DNA from: Limonium bicolor
Taxonomy: Eukaryota; Streptophyta; Magnoliopsida; Caryophyllales; Plumbaginaceae
Length of the DNA stretch: 64,000 nucleotides
Assembly (NCBI GenBank): GCA_023374045.1
Contig: CM041779.1
Location: 272,710,062-272,774,061, forward strand
Direction: 5' to 3'
Shown here: positions 1 through 11,437 of the stretch, one piece after another
Numbering within the stretch: the stretch's first letter is position 1
Layout of the letters: every line of letters starts with the position of its first letter
Program-made: the position numbers and the translations under genes
The notes under the pieces: model-generated
What the model saw: the letters and a program-made list of their open reading frames with translations, nothing else
The model's database searches: none
What the model was told of the DNA's origin: nothing

Positions 1-2454
1 TTCTCCAAGATAGACCTACGTTCCGGATATCACCAGATTGCCATCCGTGACAGTGACATCGAAAAGACAGCTTTCAGAACTAGGTATGGGCACTATGAGT
101 TCACCGTTATGCCGTTTGGCTTATCAAATGCACCAGCAAAGTTCATGGACTTAATGAACCGTTTGTTCCAAGATCAGTTGGACAAATCAGTGGTAGTCTT
201 CATCGATGACATACTTGTGTATTCGAAATCGAGAGGTGAGCATGAAAGCCACCTGAGGATGTATTGCAAACTTTGAGAAAGAATCAGCTGTATGCTAAAT
301 TTTCTAAGTGTGAATTTTGGTTGAACCAAGTATCATTCCTTGGACATGTGATATCTGAGGCCGGGATCGCTGTTGATCCGGCAAAGATAGATGCAGTGCG
401 CACCTGGCCTAGGCCGAAGACAGTTACCGATATCAGGAGCTTCCTCGGTCTGGCAGGTTACTATAGGAGATTTGTGAAGGACTTCTCCAGTGTCTCGAAG
501 CCGATGACTTCCTTGATGAAGAAGGATGCACCATTCGAGTGGACAGTCGACTGTGAGAGGGCTTTCGCGAGTCTCAAGGATGCTCTGACATCTGCACCGG
601 TTCTGACATTACCAGACGGTCCAGATGGTTTTGAGGTCTATTGCGACGCATCAGGCAGGGGTATGGGTTGTGTGTTGATGCAACACGGGAAGGTCGTGGC
701 TTACGCCTCCCGACAGCTGAAGAAGCATGAGGAGAACTACCCTACCCACGACTTAGAGTTGGGGCCATTGTCTTCGCACTGAAGATATGGCGACATCATT
801 TGTATGGGGTAAGTGTGACGATTTATTCTGACCACAAGAGTTTAAAGTACTTGTTCACTCAGAAAGAGTTGAACATGAGGCAAAGAAGGTGGGTTGAATT
901 CCTGAATGATTATGACATCAATTTACAGTACAAGGAGGTAAGGCAAATGTGGTAGCTGACGCATTGAGTCGCCGAGCACACTCTCTCCATTCGCTAGTCT
1001 CTCATACTGGCTTGGTTGAAGAGGTGCGGAGTGCTCAGATGACGGATCAGTATATGATGGAGATCAGACAGAAGCTTATTGATGGCACATTCGAGGGTCA
1101 GAAGTACGACTTCAGACTCCACGATGATGACCTGATTAGGCTCAATGGCAGATTGTGTATACCCAGGAGTAGCGCTGAGCTGAAGGAGCGCATATTGAGT
1201 GAATCCCATTGTTCTACTACTTCGATTCACCCCGGAGCTTCAAAGATGTATAAAGGTATGAAAAGATACTTCTGGTGGGCTGGAATGAAAAAGGATGTAA
1301 ATGACTATGTGTTGAGGTGTCTCACTTGTCAGAAGGTCAAGTTTGAGCACCGACGGCCTGGTGGTATGGTGCAGCCAATGCCAGTGCCGGAGTGGAAGTT
1401 CCATGACATATCTATGGACTTCGTAGTAGGGCTTCCGCCTACAAGGGGAGGTCTGAATATGATTTGGGTGGTAGTTGACCGACTGACCAAGGTGTCTCGA
1501 TTCATTCCGATGAAGGACACCTGGAAAGTGGCAAGATTGGCAGAATTGTTCGATAAAGAGATTGTAGACATCATGGTGTACCAAAGACGATAGTATCTGA
1601 CAGAGATACCAGATTCCTATCCAGATATTGGAAGTCTACACGAGAGGCACTTGGTACTGAACTGAAATTGAGCACGGCGTTTCACCCACAGACCGATGGT
1701 CAGAGTGAGCGCACCATACAGACACTTGAGGATATGCTACGTGCATGTGCACTTGACTTTCAGACCAGCTGGATTGATAAGTTACATCTGATCGAGTTAG
1801 CTACAACAACAGTTATCATGCATCGATCAAGATGTCTCCCTTCCAGGCATTGTACGGTAGACCATGCCGCACGCCATTATGCTGGGATGAGTCGAGTGAG
1901 ACGGTCATTATAGGACCAGAGTATCTTGAGCAAGTTCAGGCAGAAGTTCGCCAGATCAGGGCTAATATGAAAGCAGCTCAGGATAGACAAAGTCGTACGC
2001 AGATGTGCGCCGACGTGACCTGGAGTTCGCCGTGGGCGATCAGGTATTTTTGAGAGTATCCCCCATGAAGGGAGTGTTTCGTTTTGGCCAGAAAGGCAAG
2101 TTGAGCCCAAAATATGTGGGACCTTATGTTGTGACGGAGCGGATCGGCCCGGTAGCTTATAGACTTGACTTACCCGCCGAGCTGGGCAAGGTACATGATG
2201 TATTTCATGTGTCCCAGTTGAAGAAGTATATGTCTCATCCGTCTCATGTGCTTCAGCCTGAAAGGCTAACTTTAGAGCCGACCATGCGATCAGTGGAGAC
2301 TCCGGTACGGATTCTGGACACTAAGACTCGAGACACTCGCCATAAGTCTGTGAGACTGGTGAAGGTTCTCTGGTCTAACCAGGACGTTGAGGAGGCCACT
2401 TGGGAGCTGGAAGATAAGATGAAGGCGAAGTACCCGTCGTTGTTTACTTCTTAG
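1..2454 (+). pseudogene. Tekay copy A pol: RT (partial), RNase H, integrase, chromodomain-like tail
   Basis: This polyprotein region copies RNA into DNA and integrates it. Reading starts inside the RT palm (YHQI) and continues through the catalytic FIDDILVYS motif. The connection domain ([12 protein letters not shown]), RNase H ([10 protein letters not shown]), the H2C2 zinc finger of integrase (H...H...CLTC), the DDE core (SMDFVVGLP, SDRDTRF, TDGQSERT) and a C-terminal tail ending KYPSLFTS and a stop follow. At least six frame changes interrupt it, near 255, 770, 940, 1,575, 1,815 and 2,000, so no single protein can be made from this sequence as given. The reverse-strand copy supplies most of the same residues. 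The shifts are single-base indels and may be partly consensus errors. Confidence 0.92.
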
Positions 2455-2768
2455 TATTTGTATGTATAGGGTACGGGGCGTACCCCTATTTAAGGGGGGT
2501 AGAGCCGTTTCGGTTATGTATATGACATGTATTTGAATACATTGTCTGTGTTGTATTGTCATGTTGTATTGTCATGTTGTTAATGTTGCAGACCGCTGAG
2601 TCTGAATGATGTTGTGATGTTTTGTTGTTTGGACCACGTGTCCGATATGATGTAAGATGTTGTTAATGTGATATAGAAGTGTTGTTAATATGTGTTCTCA
2701 TGTTCTAATGTTTAAAGTTATGTGGAAGTATGAACTTTGGGGGCAAAGTTCTTTTAAGGGGGGTAGAT
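2455..2768 (+). other. Noncoding stretch and polypurine tract before the 3' LTR (Tekay copy A)
   Basis: About 300 bases of T/G-rich noncoding sequence follow the pol stop. They end in a purine-rich tract (AAGGGGGGTAGAT) directly in front of the LTR start TGAAATACCCC. The tract is the expected plus-strand primer of reverse transcription. The same tract lies in the mirrored position in the reverse-strand copy at about 26,971-26,984. A second AAGGGGGGTAGA-like stretch lies near 2,492-2,505, just after the pol stop. Confidence 0.8.
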
Positions 2769-5700
2769 TGAAATACCCCAAACCTAGTTATGTTGTTTAA
2801 ACACCTAAATAGGGTGTAACAAGACTAAAAAGAGTCTTAGAAACCTTACTAAACAAATTTAAACAAAAGGAAACACAAATGTGCTTTAAAGTCAATAAGA
2901 GCTAAAATGTGCTCTAAGCTTGGGATAAACTTGAGTAAGGCCTAATGAGCTTACCAAGACTTCATTTATATACTAATGAACTTATTAAACCAATTACCAA
3001 AGAAAACCAAGCTTGAAAACAAGTTAAAACACAAAATGTGCTTTAAGAAGTCTTAAAGCACGTTTTTGAAAAATTGTCTTGTAAATGAGTTTTGAATGGC
3101 TAAATGTCCATCATTACTCTTAAATATATATGTGTACTATATAGTATCACATTTGGGTGGCTATATTAGTGGGAAATCAAAAATTTCACTTCTATGTGCC
3201 TTGTATAGTGAATAGTACTTTTTATAAGCTAATTTGTAACATATGTTGTATTAAGTAATTAAATTGACAAACAAAGACTATATTACCCTCATTATACTTA
3301 GGGGCCGGTTTTCTAAGGCTTGGTGACTCACCACTCTCTTATTAATGTATTAAGTAAGATAGATAAGTAAATAAATAAGCTACTTTTTACCTTTAAACAC
3401 ATAAATATCTCTTAAAGCAAATTCTATCTTCATTCTCTCATTTCCTTTCCTTGCTCACACGGTTTCCCACTCATCTTCTCCCTTCTTCTTTGTTCTCTCT
3501 CACGATAAACCACTACCACCATTGAAACACAAGCTTTGACCACTTGTTAAACCTAGCTCACTTGTCCAAATCAAAAACAAATACCACCAATCTCTTCCTC
3601 TCATCAAGCTCTTCATTCCTATCTTCTCAAAACTCCAAGAGCTCCATTTCGGTGCCAAGGTGTTCCACCATTGAAGGAGCTTGAGCTTATATTTTGACAT
3701 ATTATTACTCTCCTTTGCTTCTAGGTAAGGAATCTCAAACAAAAATCAAGTTTCCTCCTTGTTTTTGTCATGTCCGAAAATACACATTGATATAGCTCAT
3801 TGTGTGACTTTGTTCTAGCTTCATTTCAACTCTTCATGGACTAGGTGGAGTCCTCTCTTGTTGTATATCCAAACTCTCTTCAAAGAACAAGGTAAAACAA
3901 CTACATTAATGTTTTTGAAACAATGTCAAATTAGGGTTTACAATGAGATGAAGCCTATAGCTTGAATACTCATTATAAAGTTTGTATATTGTTTAGAACT
4001 TGTCAAGGAATCAAGTACTCTATTGGTTTCTAAAGGAAACAAGAAAGAAGTGATTTTGCAAAAGAGGTAAATCTACTAACCTAATGCTATTTTAATGCCT
4101 TAGGAGAAATGAGCTTATAATGCTTATTAAAACTATCTAAAGAGCCAATGGGGAATGACTTAGTAAAGTGTTCTTAAGAGACTAGTAAAGGGCATATGTG
4201 TATGTTGAGTGTATTTGCAGGTTAAAGGCATATATATTGTGGAAATTCAGTGTTTATGATTTAAGCACTTTAAGGGCCTAAGAGCCATGCATTTTAAGGG
4301 CCTAAGTGCCATGCAATTTAAATTGTGCACTATATTGTAATGTAGTGTAAATTTGGTGAAATGTATGTATGAGAGTGTTCTTGATGATTTTGGATGTTCT
4401 TGTGTGTTTAAAGGAGAAGGTAAAGTGTTTAGGCATGGTAATGTTCTAGGGGAACCCATGTCAAAATCTAGGTAGGAAGTAAGAAGTTCTAAGTGTTTAC
4501 ATAAGGTTTGGTGAGTTAGAAAGTGTAGGAAATGAATAAGGAGTTCAAGATGTTTTAAAGGAATTATGATGAACTAGGAAGTACTCTAGAGTGTAATAGG
4601 GACTTAGGCATGATCTTGAGATTTTAGTATGTACCAAAGTCATTTTGGACTTAGGTAAAGACTTAGGCAAACTTTGGTAAACTAAGGAGAATGTATGAAC
4701 TTGAAAAAGGATTTGAAGTAATGATATAAGGAGATAGTTGTGAGAGATGATGCTTGGGAGATGATGTTAAAACAAGGAGAAAGCATTTTGGGATAGTAGT
4801 TACCATAGGTGAGAAACACCATCTAGGAACCTAGTATAAAATAACATAAGTGTTAAGGAATTTTACAAGGAATAAGTAAATGTTTTAAGGAGTTAGAAAA
4901 TGAGTTTCATGGATGTTGTATGTGGATGTAAGGTTACCAAATGTTGTTAGGAAGCATTAAGAGGCCTTAGGAGAAGTTTGGTGAAGAATTGGAAAGTTTG
5001 GGTAAGTTTAGAAGGCGACCGACCCAGGGGGCCGACCCAGTTTTGGGTCGGTCGAAGCTCTGTTGTTAAAATGTTAGGAAAATGGTTCGGTGATGGTCCG
5101 ACCAAAAGGGTGGGTGCGGACATGGGTCGGTCGGGCAAGTTTCAAAGGAAGGAATGTTCGCACATGGACCGACCCAGAATGGTGGGTCGGACGTGGGTCG
5201 GACGAGCATGATTATAAGGAGGCAAAAGGGTTTCTGTAATGGACCGACCCAGAAGTTGGGTCGGACATGGGTCGGTCAAGGTAAGGTTCTTCAGACCGAA
5301 GACCACTGGGAGGGTCCGACCCAGTTGTGGGTCGGACGGTGGGTCGGTCGGACCAAAACTGTAAAAAAAAAAACAGAAAAAATGTGACTTATGTAGTTAA
5401 CCCTAGGGTGTATAATGAAGGTAACCTAGGGTAAGATAGGCATTAAAACATGTCATACAATCATGTTAAATACTTAGTAAGTTGGAGTTAAATAAATAAT
5501 TAACCGACATTACTAATGTGTTTAGGATTCTCTCAAGGTGGAAATCAAACGAGGCAAGGACCAAGGTATGGTTTTCTTGCAGTCTGTTGCCTACCGGTTT
5601 ACACCGGCTTGTGTGTTGTTTGTTTTCTGTGTGTTTATGACTTTGTAAGATTAAACCATGTAAAGAGTTTACAGTTGTTAAATATTATTATGTTGTTAAT

Positions 5701-6706
5701 TATGACTCTCTCTTCCCATGTGAGTGTCTAACAAGACTTGACCTATTATTGTGAATTGTTGTTGTGCTCAATGTTGAACTACTAACATGGGCTAACGGGG
5801 GAAGTGAGGAGTCCGGTCTGTTCCGGCCACGCGTGTGAGTATGGGAGTCGATGTCATAACCGGTTCGATTCTCTCTGTATGTTATGGTTAAGTTTCCAAT
5901 TTGGTTTCTAACCTTCCCTTTAGCTTAACCAAGGCTATTTTACTGACTCACGTCGGGCCACAGGGGCATACTATATGTTTTTTGTTTCGGTGTGCTTGGA
6001 TCACTATATCCGGGGCACCTTGTGTTAAGTTAACCGTTCAATCTAACCGGACGGTAACGAGTTATGTAACGAGCTAAGTATGAGCGTGGCAACATTCTCG
6101 AAGCTCTCAATGGGGACTAACTGTGTTGGTTCTCTTCCTAAAAGGATTTGTATGTTTGTGATGTGTGTTATGATGTGTACAATACCCTTGTTATGTTATA
6201 TATGTATGTGTTGTGTGTTTAAAATAAATATCATGTCATCCTGACAATTGGTTGCGCGTATCCCGGTAGTCGATGGGCTGCGCGTTAGCCATACCAGCAA
6301 AGGTGCTGACCCCCTCGGGGGCTCCATATTTTTATTGCAGGATGAGGATCGAAGAGGCAGAGTGGCTCTAGGTCCTAGAGAGTAGTTTACTTTTGAAGTA
6401 TTTTGGATGTTAGCCCGGGTTGCGCCTGTGCACCCGTGGCGTATTATATACTTGTTGGTGACGGTTTACAGTGAATTAAACAGTGAAGGATTTATGTAAA
6501 TACTCGGTATTACATTGTTATATATATGGTTGTTAGTTCTATGCTCGGGAGTCTGATCATCAGACCGGTACGATTGTATTTATTCAGCCTTGTTAGCCAC
6601 GTGGGTGGTTGACGGCATTGTAGCACCAATCGTTTAGTTACCGTTTAGTTGTTTATTTTTCCGCTGCGATTCCAAGTATAGTTATGTGCGTAGTAGGGGT
6701 GTTACA
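2769..6706 (+). repeat. 3' LTR of Tekay copy A (3.9 kb)
   Basis: The LTR starts TGAAATACCCCAAACC and ends GTAGGGGTGTTACA, giving the TG...CA ends of LTR elements. At 3,938 bp it is very long for a plant chromovirus. It is homologous over most of its length to the reverse-strand LTRs at 23,061-26,970 and 33,404-37,582. It contains no convincing gene; the open frames here are short and fall in noncoding or repeat sequence. A GC-rich palindromic array lies near 5,011-5,352. Part of the middle section (about 3,420-3,520) is pyrimidine-rich. Confidence 0.88.
5011..5352 (+). repeat. GC-rich palindromic array, five units of about 74 bp, in the LTR of Tekay copy A
   Basis: Five units start near 5,017, 5,093, 5,167, 5,242 and 5,314, that is every 72-76 bp. 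A full unit holds three half-sites: GACCGACCCAG, then TGGGTCGGAC, then TGGGTCGGTC, so the first and last form an inverted repeat. The AT-richer spacers differ between units. The surrounding sequence is AT-rich, so the array stands out by composition. Equivalent arrays with other cores occur in Tekay copy B and in two Athila LTRs. Short open frames crossing the array are by-products of the repeats. Confidence 0.85.
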
Positions 6707-8773
6707 GGCAATGAACGAGTGGCAGTCCTTATGAAGGGTTTTCCAGAAAACCCGGCTTTGAAGAATCTTGACTGTTGTTCGTGCCGGACCGTGGTGTCCT
6801 CCGGCTTCACCCGAGTGACAGTGAATCAAAATTTGCTGCACTTCACTCACGGGCACACATCTCTGGATCACCCCAAAGCACAAACTTTGAAAGAAAAGGG
6901 TCCTCCCAAAATACCTCTTGACGTCGGAGAAGAATTTCTTTCTTTGCTAATAGGTCATCTCCGGGGACCACTCCCCTTGCCAAGTATTTGCAAAGTCCGT
7001 ATACCAAGGGTTCTCCGGTCTCTGCAATCATGAAGATGCTCTCGCCTGGGAGAATTCATTGATTGGCACAAACCAATCATCCGGGACCTCCATTCGAGAT
7101 AGATGATCAGCTACTACATTTTGCACACCCGGTTTGTCCCGATCTCTATCTCAAATTCTTGCAGGAGCAAAATCCATCGGAGAAGTCTAGGTTCGTATCT
7201 CCTTTGTTGAACAAGTACTTCAGTGCTAAGTGGTCTGTGTGCACCACAACCTTGCTTCCCAAGAGGTAGGATCGGAACTTGTCGCGGGCGAAAACCACAG
7301 CAACAGCTCCTTCTCGGTGGTGGCGTAATTCTTTTGGGCATCATTGAGAGTTCTACTAGCATAGTAGATACTCCTCAATATTTTTTTTCCTTTTTCTGAC
7401 AAAGGACCGCCCCCACCGCAGTCGCTGGCGTCGCACATGATCTTAAACGGTAAACTCCAATCGGGGGAAACCACGATAGGCGCAGATGTAAGGCACTGTT
7501 TGAGAGTGTTGAAGGCATTAAGGCACTCCTCAGTGAATTCAAATTTTACATCCTTGTCCAAGAGGTCGCAGAGAGGTTTTGAGATCTTGAGAAGTCTTTT
7601 ATAAACCTTCTGTAGAAACCGGCATGACCCAAGAAGCTTCGAATATCATTCTCTGATGTTGGAAGGGGTAGCTTTTCAATTACTTCAATTTTAGCCGTGT
7701 CTACCTCAATACCCTTTGAAGAGATCTTGTGCCCCAAGACAATTCCTTCTCTCACCATAAGTGGCATTTTTCCCAATTTAGCACAAGGTTTGTCTCTCAC
7801 TCACACCGGATTAAGATAGCCTCGAGGTTGTCCAAGCAAGTGTCAAGGAAGTGCCGAAGACGAAGAAGTCATCCATAAAGACTTCAATACTTTTTTTCTA
7901 GGAAGTCGAAGAAGATCGCCATCATGCATCTTTGAAATGTGGCCGGGGCGTTTGCAAAGCCCGAAAGGCATCCGTGGGTAGGCAAATGTCCCATATGGGC
8001 ATGTAAACGTCGTCTTCTCCTGATCCTCGGGGGCTATTGGGATTTGGAGATACCCCGAATATCCATCCAAGAAGCAGTAATAGTCTTACCCCCGCCAACC
8101 TCTCGAGCATTTGATCAATGAAAGGGAGAGGGAAGTGGTCTTTTCTGGTGGCGGTGTTCAGCTTCCGGTAGTCGATGCAAACTCTTCAACCAGTGGTAGT
8201 CCTCTGAGACACCAGCTCACCCTTTTCGTTGGGGATGACGGTAACGCCTCCCTTCTTTGGGACCACTTGCACAGGGCTTACCCATTTCCTGTCGGAGATG
8301 GCATAGATGATCCCCGCATCTAAGAGTTTAAGGACTTCCTTCTTGACAACCTCCTTCATATTGGGATTTAATCTCCACTAAGGTTGGACCAACGGCTTGT
8401 AGTCATCTTCCATGAATATCCGGTGGGTGCAGAAATGAGGGCTGGCCCCTTTGATGTCGGCTATAGTCCACCTGATAGCTCGTTTATGGTTTTGAAGCAC
8501 CCTCATCAGACTTTCCTCTTGTGCACCTGTCAAGGAAGAAGAAATAATAACAGGTAGAACACACGGATCAGTCAAATAAGCATATTTAAGATGAGAGGGT
8601 AGAGGTTTCATCTCCACAGTGGGAGGCTTCTCAGCCGAGGGCAACGACTTTTGAGCAACTTGTTCCAATGGTTCGGGTGGTGGATAGCGTGATCTATGGG
8701 CAGCAAACCTGCTGTTCAACTCAGCCACCGTTTCAATCATCTCTGGGTGAAATTCCTGTTCAAACAAGCTCAA
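6707..8773 (-). pseudogene. Athila RT, RNase H and integrase N-terminus (broken)
   Basis: On the minus strand the region gives an RT with GYLQIPIAPEDQEKTTFTC and the MPFGLC block, then a connection region (FLGHAGFYRRFIKDFS), RNase H (IMCDASDCG, YATTEKELL) and an integrase zinc-finger region (RCVPVSEVQQILIHCHSG...GGHHG). It is cut at 6,707, where Tekay LTR sequence starts within the zinc-finger region. Several stops and frame changes separate the pieces, so the protein is not functional. A glycine-rich alteration (DCGGGG) disturbs the RNase H motif. The family role is reverse transcription and integration of the element. Confidence 0.87.
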
Positions 8774-8794
8774 ACAAAGCTAATTCAAGGGCAT

Positions 8795-9901
8795 CACATT
8801 TAACAGAGAGAGAGAGAGTGATCCTGCACAAATGAATCTATGACATCTATAGCAAAAACAGCCTCATCCTGTGAGGGTCTCTTCACTACTTTAGACATGT
8901 CAAATTCTAATTTTTCATCATGAAGTCGCATAATTATTTTTCCTTTCTCCACATCTATAAGGGCTCTAGCAGTTCTCATGAAAGGTCTACCCAAAGAGTG
9001 GCACTCTCTGGTCTTCCTCTATATCTATCATAATGAAATCAGCTGGGAAAACAAATGTTCACCAGAACAGTCACTACCAAGTCCTCTACTTTTCCTTAGG
9101 GATAACCAAGGATCTATCCGCTAATTGTAATTGAATGGGAGTGGGGGTGCATTTACCAATTCCAAGCTTATTAAAAGTTGAGAGAGGCATGAGATTTATA
9201 CTAGCACCTAAATCACATAACCCACTACCACAATCAATTTCACCGATAAAGCAAGGAATGATAGGCAAACTGGGGTCTCCAAGCTTTGGAGGTAGACTTC
9301 TTTGTAGAACCACTGAAACTTCTTCGGTGAGGTGAACGGTCTCCGCTTCCTCCAGCGATCTCTTGTTTGCTATGATGTCCTTCACGAACTTAGCATAAAT
9401 CGGCATTTGTTTCAAAGCATCAGAAAAAGGAATGTTAATCGTTAATTTCTTGAAAATGATTAGAAACTTCCCAAATTGTTCATCCAAATTTTTCTTTTTG
9501 AGTCTATTGGGAAAAGGAAGAGGGGGAAGATGTTTTGTCAGAGTAGTAGAAGTAGAAGGTTCAGGAGACTCCTTCTCCTTGGAAACTTCCTTAGGTGGAG
9601 ATGGTGGTTCCTCAACAATATGTTGCTCTTCTTCTTGAGCTTCATCTTCGTGGGACTCCATGTCCTCTTGTGATAATGACGGATCAAGGAGTCTCCCACT
9701 CCTTAGTGTTACCGCTTTTGCTTGCTCTCTTGGATTGGGCTTGGCTTGACTTGGAAGAACACCCGGTTGTCTTTGAGCAAGTTGTTGGGAGATGTTTTCA
9801 AGTTGAGCTTCGACCCTTTTTTTGGTGGCTTCTTGACTTGCTTTAAAAGCATCCAAATCAGCCGCCTTAGTGTGCACAACCGAGACAAGATTTTTCATCA
9901 T
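8795..9901 (-). pseudogene. Athila aspartic protease region and PR-RT linker
   Basis: A 271-codon open frame carries an acidic, proline-rich linker (about residues 60-125). It then has the Athila block LKQMPIYAKFVKDI and a protease core with CDLGASINLMPLS as active-site loop, near residue 230. The usual DSGA/DTGA of retropepsins is DLGA here, which is normal for Athila. The frame ends after LVIPKEK. A second open piece (GRPFMRTARALIDVEKG, 8,800-8,994) continues the protein after a frame change. The protease would process the element's own polyprotein. Confidence 0.88.
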
Positions 9902-10092
9902 GTCTCTTAGCTCGGCATTGGTATCCGTGGACGGAGGAGGAGGAGGTTGTTGATGTGATTGGTGTTGTTGAAAGCCCGGAGGTGCTCCTTGTGGTCGGTA
10001 ACCATTTGTTGGTTGGACATTTGAGATGACCCTTGTGACCGGTAGCCCATGGGACTATTGGAAGCATTGCTTGATCCCCCTTGGGTTGGTCA

Positions 10093-11234
10093 TTACTTCT
10101 CCATGAGAAAGTTTGGATTGTGGTTCCTCCATGGGGCGTTCTGTTGGTTGTAGTTGTATCCGGGGCGGTTGCCTACAAAGTTTACATCCTCATGTGGATT
10201 GGCATAAACTTTGCCTTTGCAAAAGTGGGTCTTGTGAGGACCCGCACAAATTGCACACCCCTCTTGGATAGAAGTAGAAGCAGATGGTGATGGTGATGAT
10301 GAAGAAGCTATAGACTTTGTTGTTTCCTTTTGTGCTATAGCTAGCTTCTCCACCATCTTAGTGAGTGAAGATAGTTGAGCGGAAAGGTGGTCGGTGGGTT
10401 CAACATGTAAGAGACCCGCTGCTCTTGGTGCTCTCCCCTTTGGTTTAGACCACTGCCTTGTGTTGCTAGTCATCACCTCTCGGAGTTCCATACCCTCTTG
10501 AGGTGACTTAGTCATGAAGCTTCATCCCGCTAAGGAGTTCACAAGCAGTCTATTTGAGTCGTCGAGACCGTTGAAGAACGATAGACAAAGTGATTAGTCA
10601 TCCAAACCGTGGTGGGAACAATTCATCAACATGTCCTTGAATATATCCCATGCATCGTATAACGTCTCTCCCGGCTCTTGGCAGAAGGTATTAATCTCTC
10701 CAATTAATTGCCTCGTTCTACTTGTGGGGTAATACTTGGCAAGAATTTTTGAGCCATTTGTGCCCAAGTATGGATTGATTTTGACGGTAAGCTCCTATAC
10801 CATCTTGATGCAGCGTCGGACAGTGAGTGAGGGAAGAGCTGCACGCGTATCCTCTCATTAACGGTTCCAGCTTTACCAAATGAGTTGCAAAAGTCGAGGA
10901 ATTGACTTAGGTGGTTGGGAGCTTCATCAGGATTTGCTCCACTAAATTTTCCTAAGTCTCGGACAACAGTGATGTAGTGGGTCTTGAATACCCATTGCCC
11001 GGCCTCTTGAGGCGTCAACTCCTGTAGGACTATGGCCGAAGGTCTCCCTTCGGTGTCCGGCTGGTTGTAATCTTTGAGGGCCATTTGTTGTGGATTTTCG
11101 TTATCTTCTATCCCCGGTTGGTCTAGATCAGCCATGATTGAATTTTTCACAGTTCGGATGGCTCTTAACAATGAACGCTCGAGCTCGGGTCTCGGACTAA
11201 CAAGTGGAGATCCTTTGGCTCGAGTGTTTGGCAT
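10093..11234 (-). pseudogene. Athila gag (capsid and zinc knuckle), broken
   Basis: Two open pieces make up a capsid-like gag. The N-terminal piece (176 codons, start MPNTRAKG) contains the Athila capsid block LFPHSLSDAASRWYRSL. The C-terminal piece carries a single zinc knuckle, CAICAGPHKTHFC, followed by an asparagine- and glutamine-rich stretch (GYNYNQQN). The two are separated by about 190 bases with a frame change and stops, where the rest of the capsid should lie. Gag packages the element RNA in virus-like particles. The start is about 180 bases from the primer-binding site, a short leader. Confidence 0.88.
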
Positions 11235-11412
11235 ACATCAAGAAAACAGAAGGTACCTAAACCGCACCAACACCAAATGCTCTTAAGTAGGAGGAAGTGT
11301 AAGAATATAGACAAATAACTAAAACACAAATACCAAAAATAAACTAAACAAGATAAAAGTACTAACTGCACAAAAACTAAAGAACCGAACCAAGGGAAAT
11401 TGAATAATCAAT

Positions 11413-11431
11413 TTCCCCGGCAACGGTGCCA
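11413..11431 (-). other. Primer-binding site, tRNA-Asp type (Athila, reverse)
   Basis: Read on the minus strand the site is TGGCACCGTTGCCGGGGA. This matches the complement of the 3' end of plant tRNA-Asp except for one base (A in place of G in GGCGCC). It lies six bases inside the LTR edge. tRNA-Asp priming is usual for Athila elements. Confidence 0.85.
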
Positions 11432-11437
11432 TATACT

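Larger units (their letters stand above)
1..6706 (+). mobile_element. Tekay-type Ty3/gypsy LTR retrotransposon, copy A, 5' part outside the window
   Basis: The visible part runs from the reverse transcriptase palm through RNase H, integrase and a C-terminal chromodomain-like tail, then a polypurine tract and a 3.9-kb 3' LTR. Protein and LTR closely resemble the reverse-strand element at 23,061-37,582, so both belong to one family. The domain order RT-RH-INT plus a tail of the type LVKVLW...VEEATWE is that of plant chromoviruses of the Tekay/Del group. The right LTR edge (...GGGGTGTTACA) abuts Athila integrase sequence, so the element probably inserted into that Athila copy. The TSD cannot be checked because the left end is outside the window. 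Confidence 0.9.

Noticed and set aside
5011..5352. CRISPR array
   Set aside because: Regular spacing is present, but the repeats are short half-sites with related spacers, no cas genes exist, and the context is a plant LTR.
4978..5387. Two overlapping open frames rich in GPTQ and WVGR repeats across the Tekay A array
   Set aside because: They are translations of the palindromic repeat and lie within an LTR; no protein family and no conservation in copy B.
6653..6883. 76-codon minus-strand frame as a separate gene
   Set aside because: It is a chimera of Athila integrase and Tekay LTR sequence created by the insertion boundary at 6,706.
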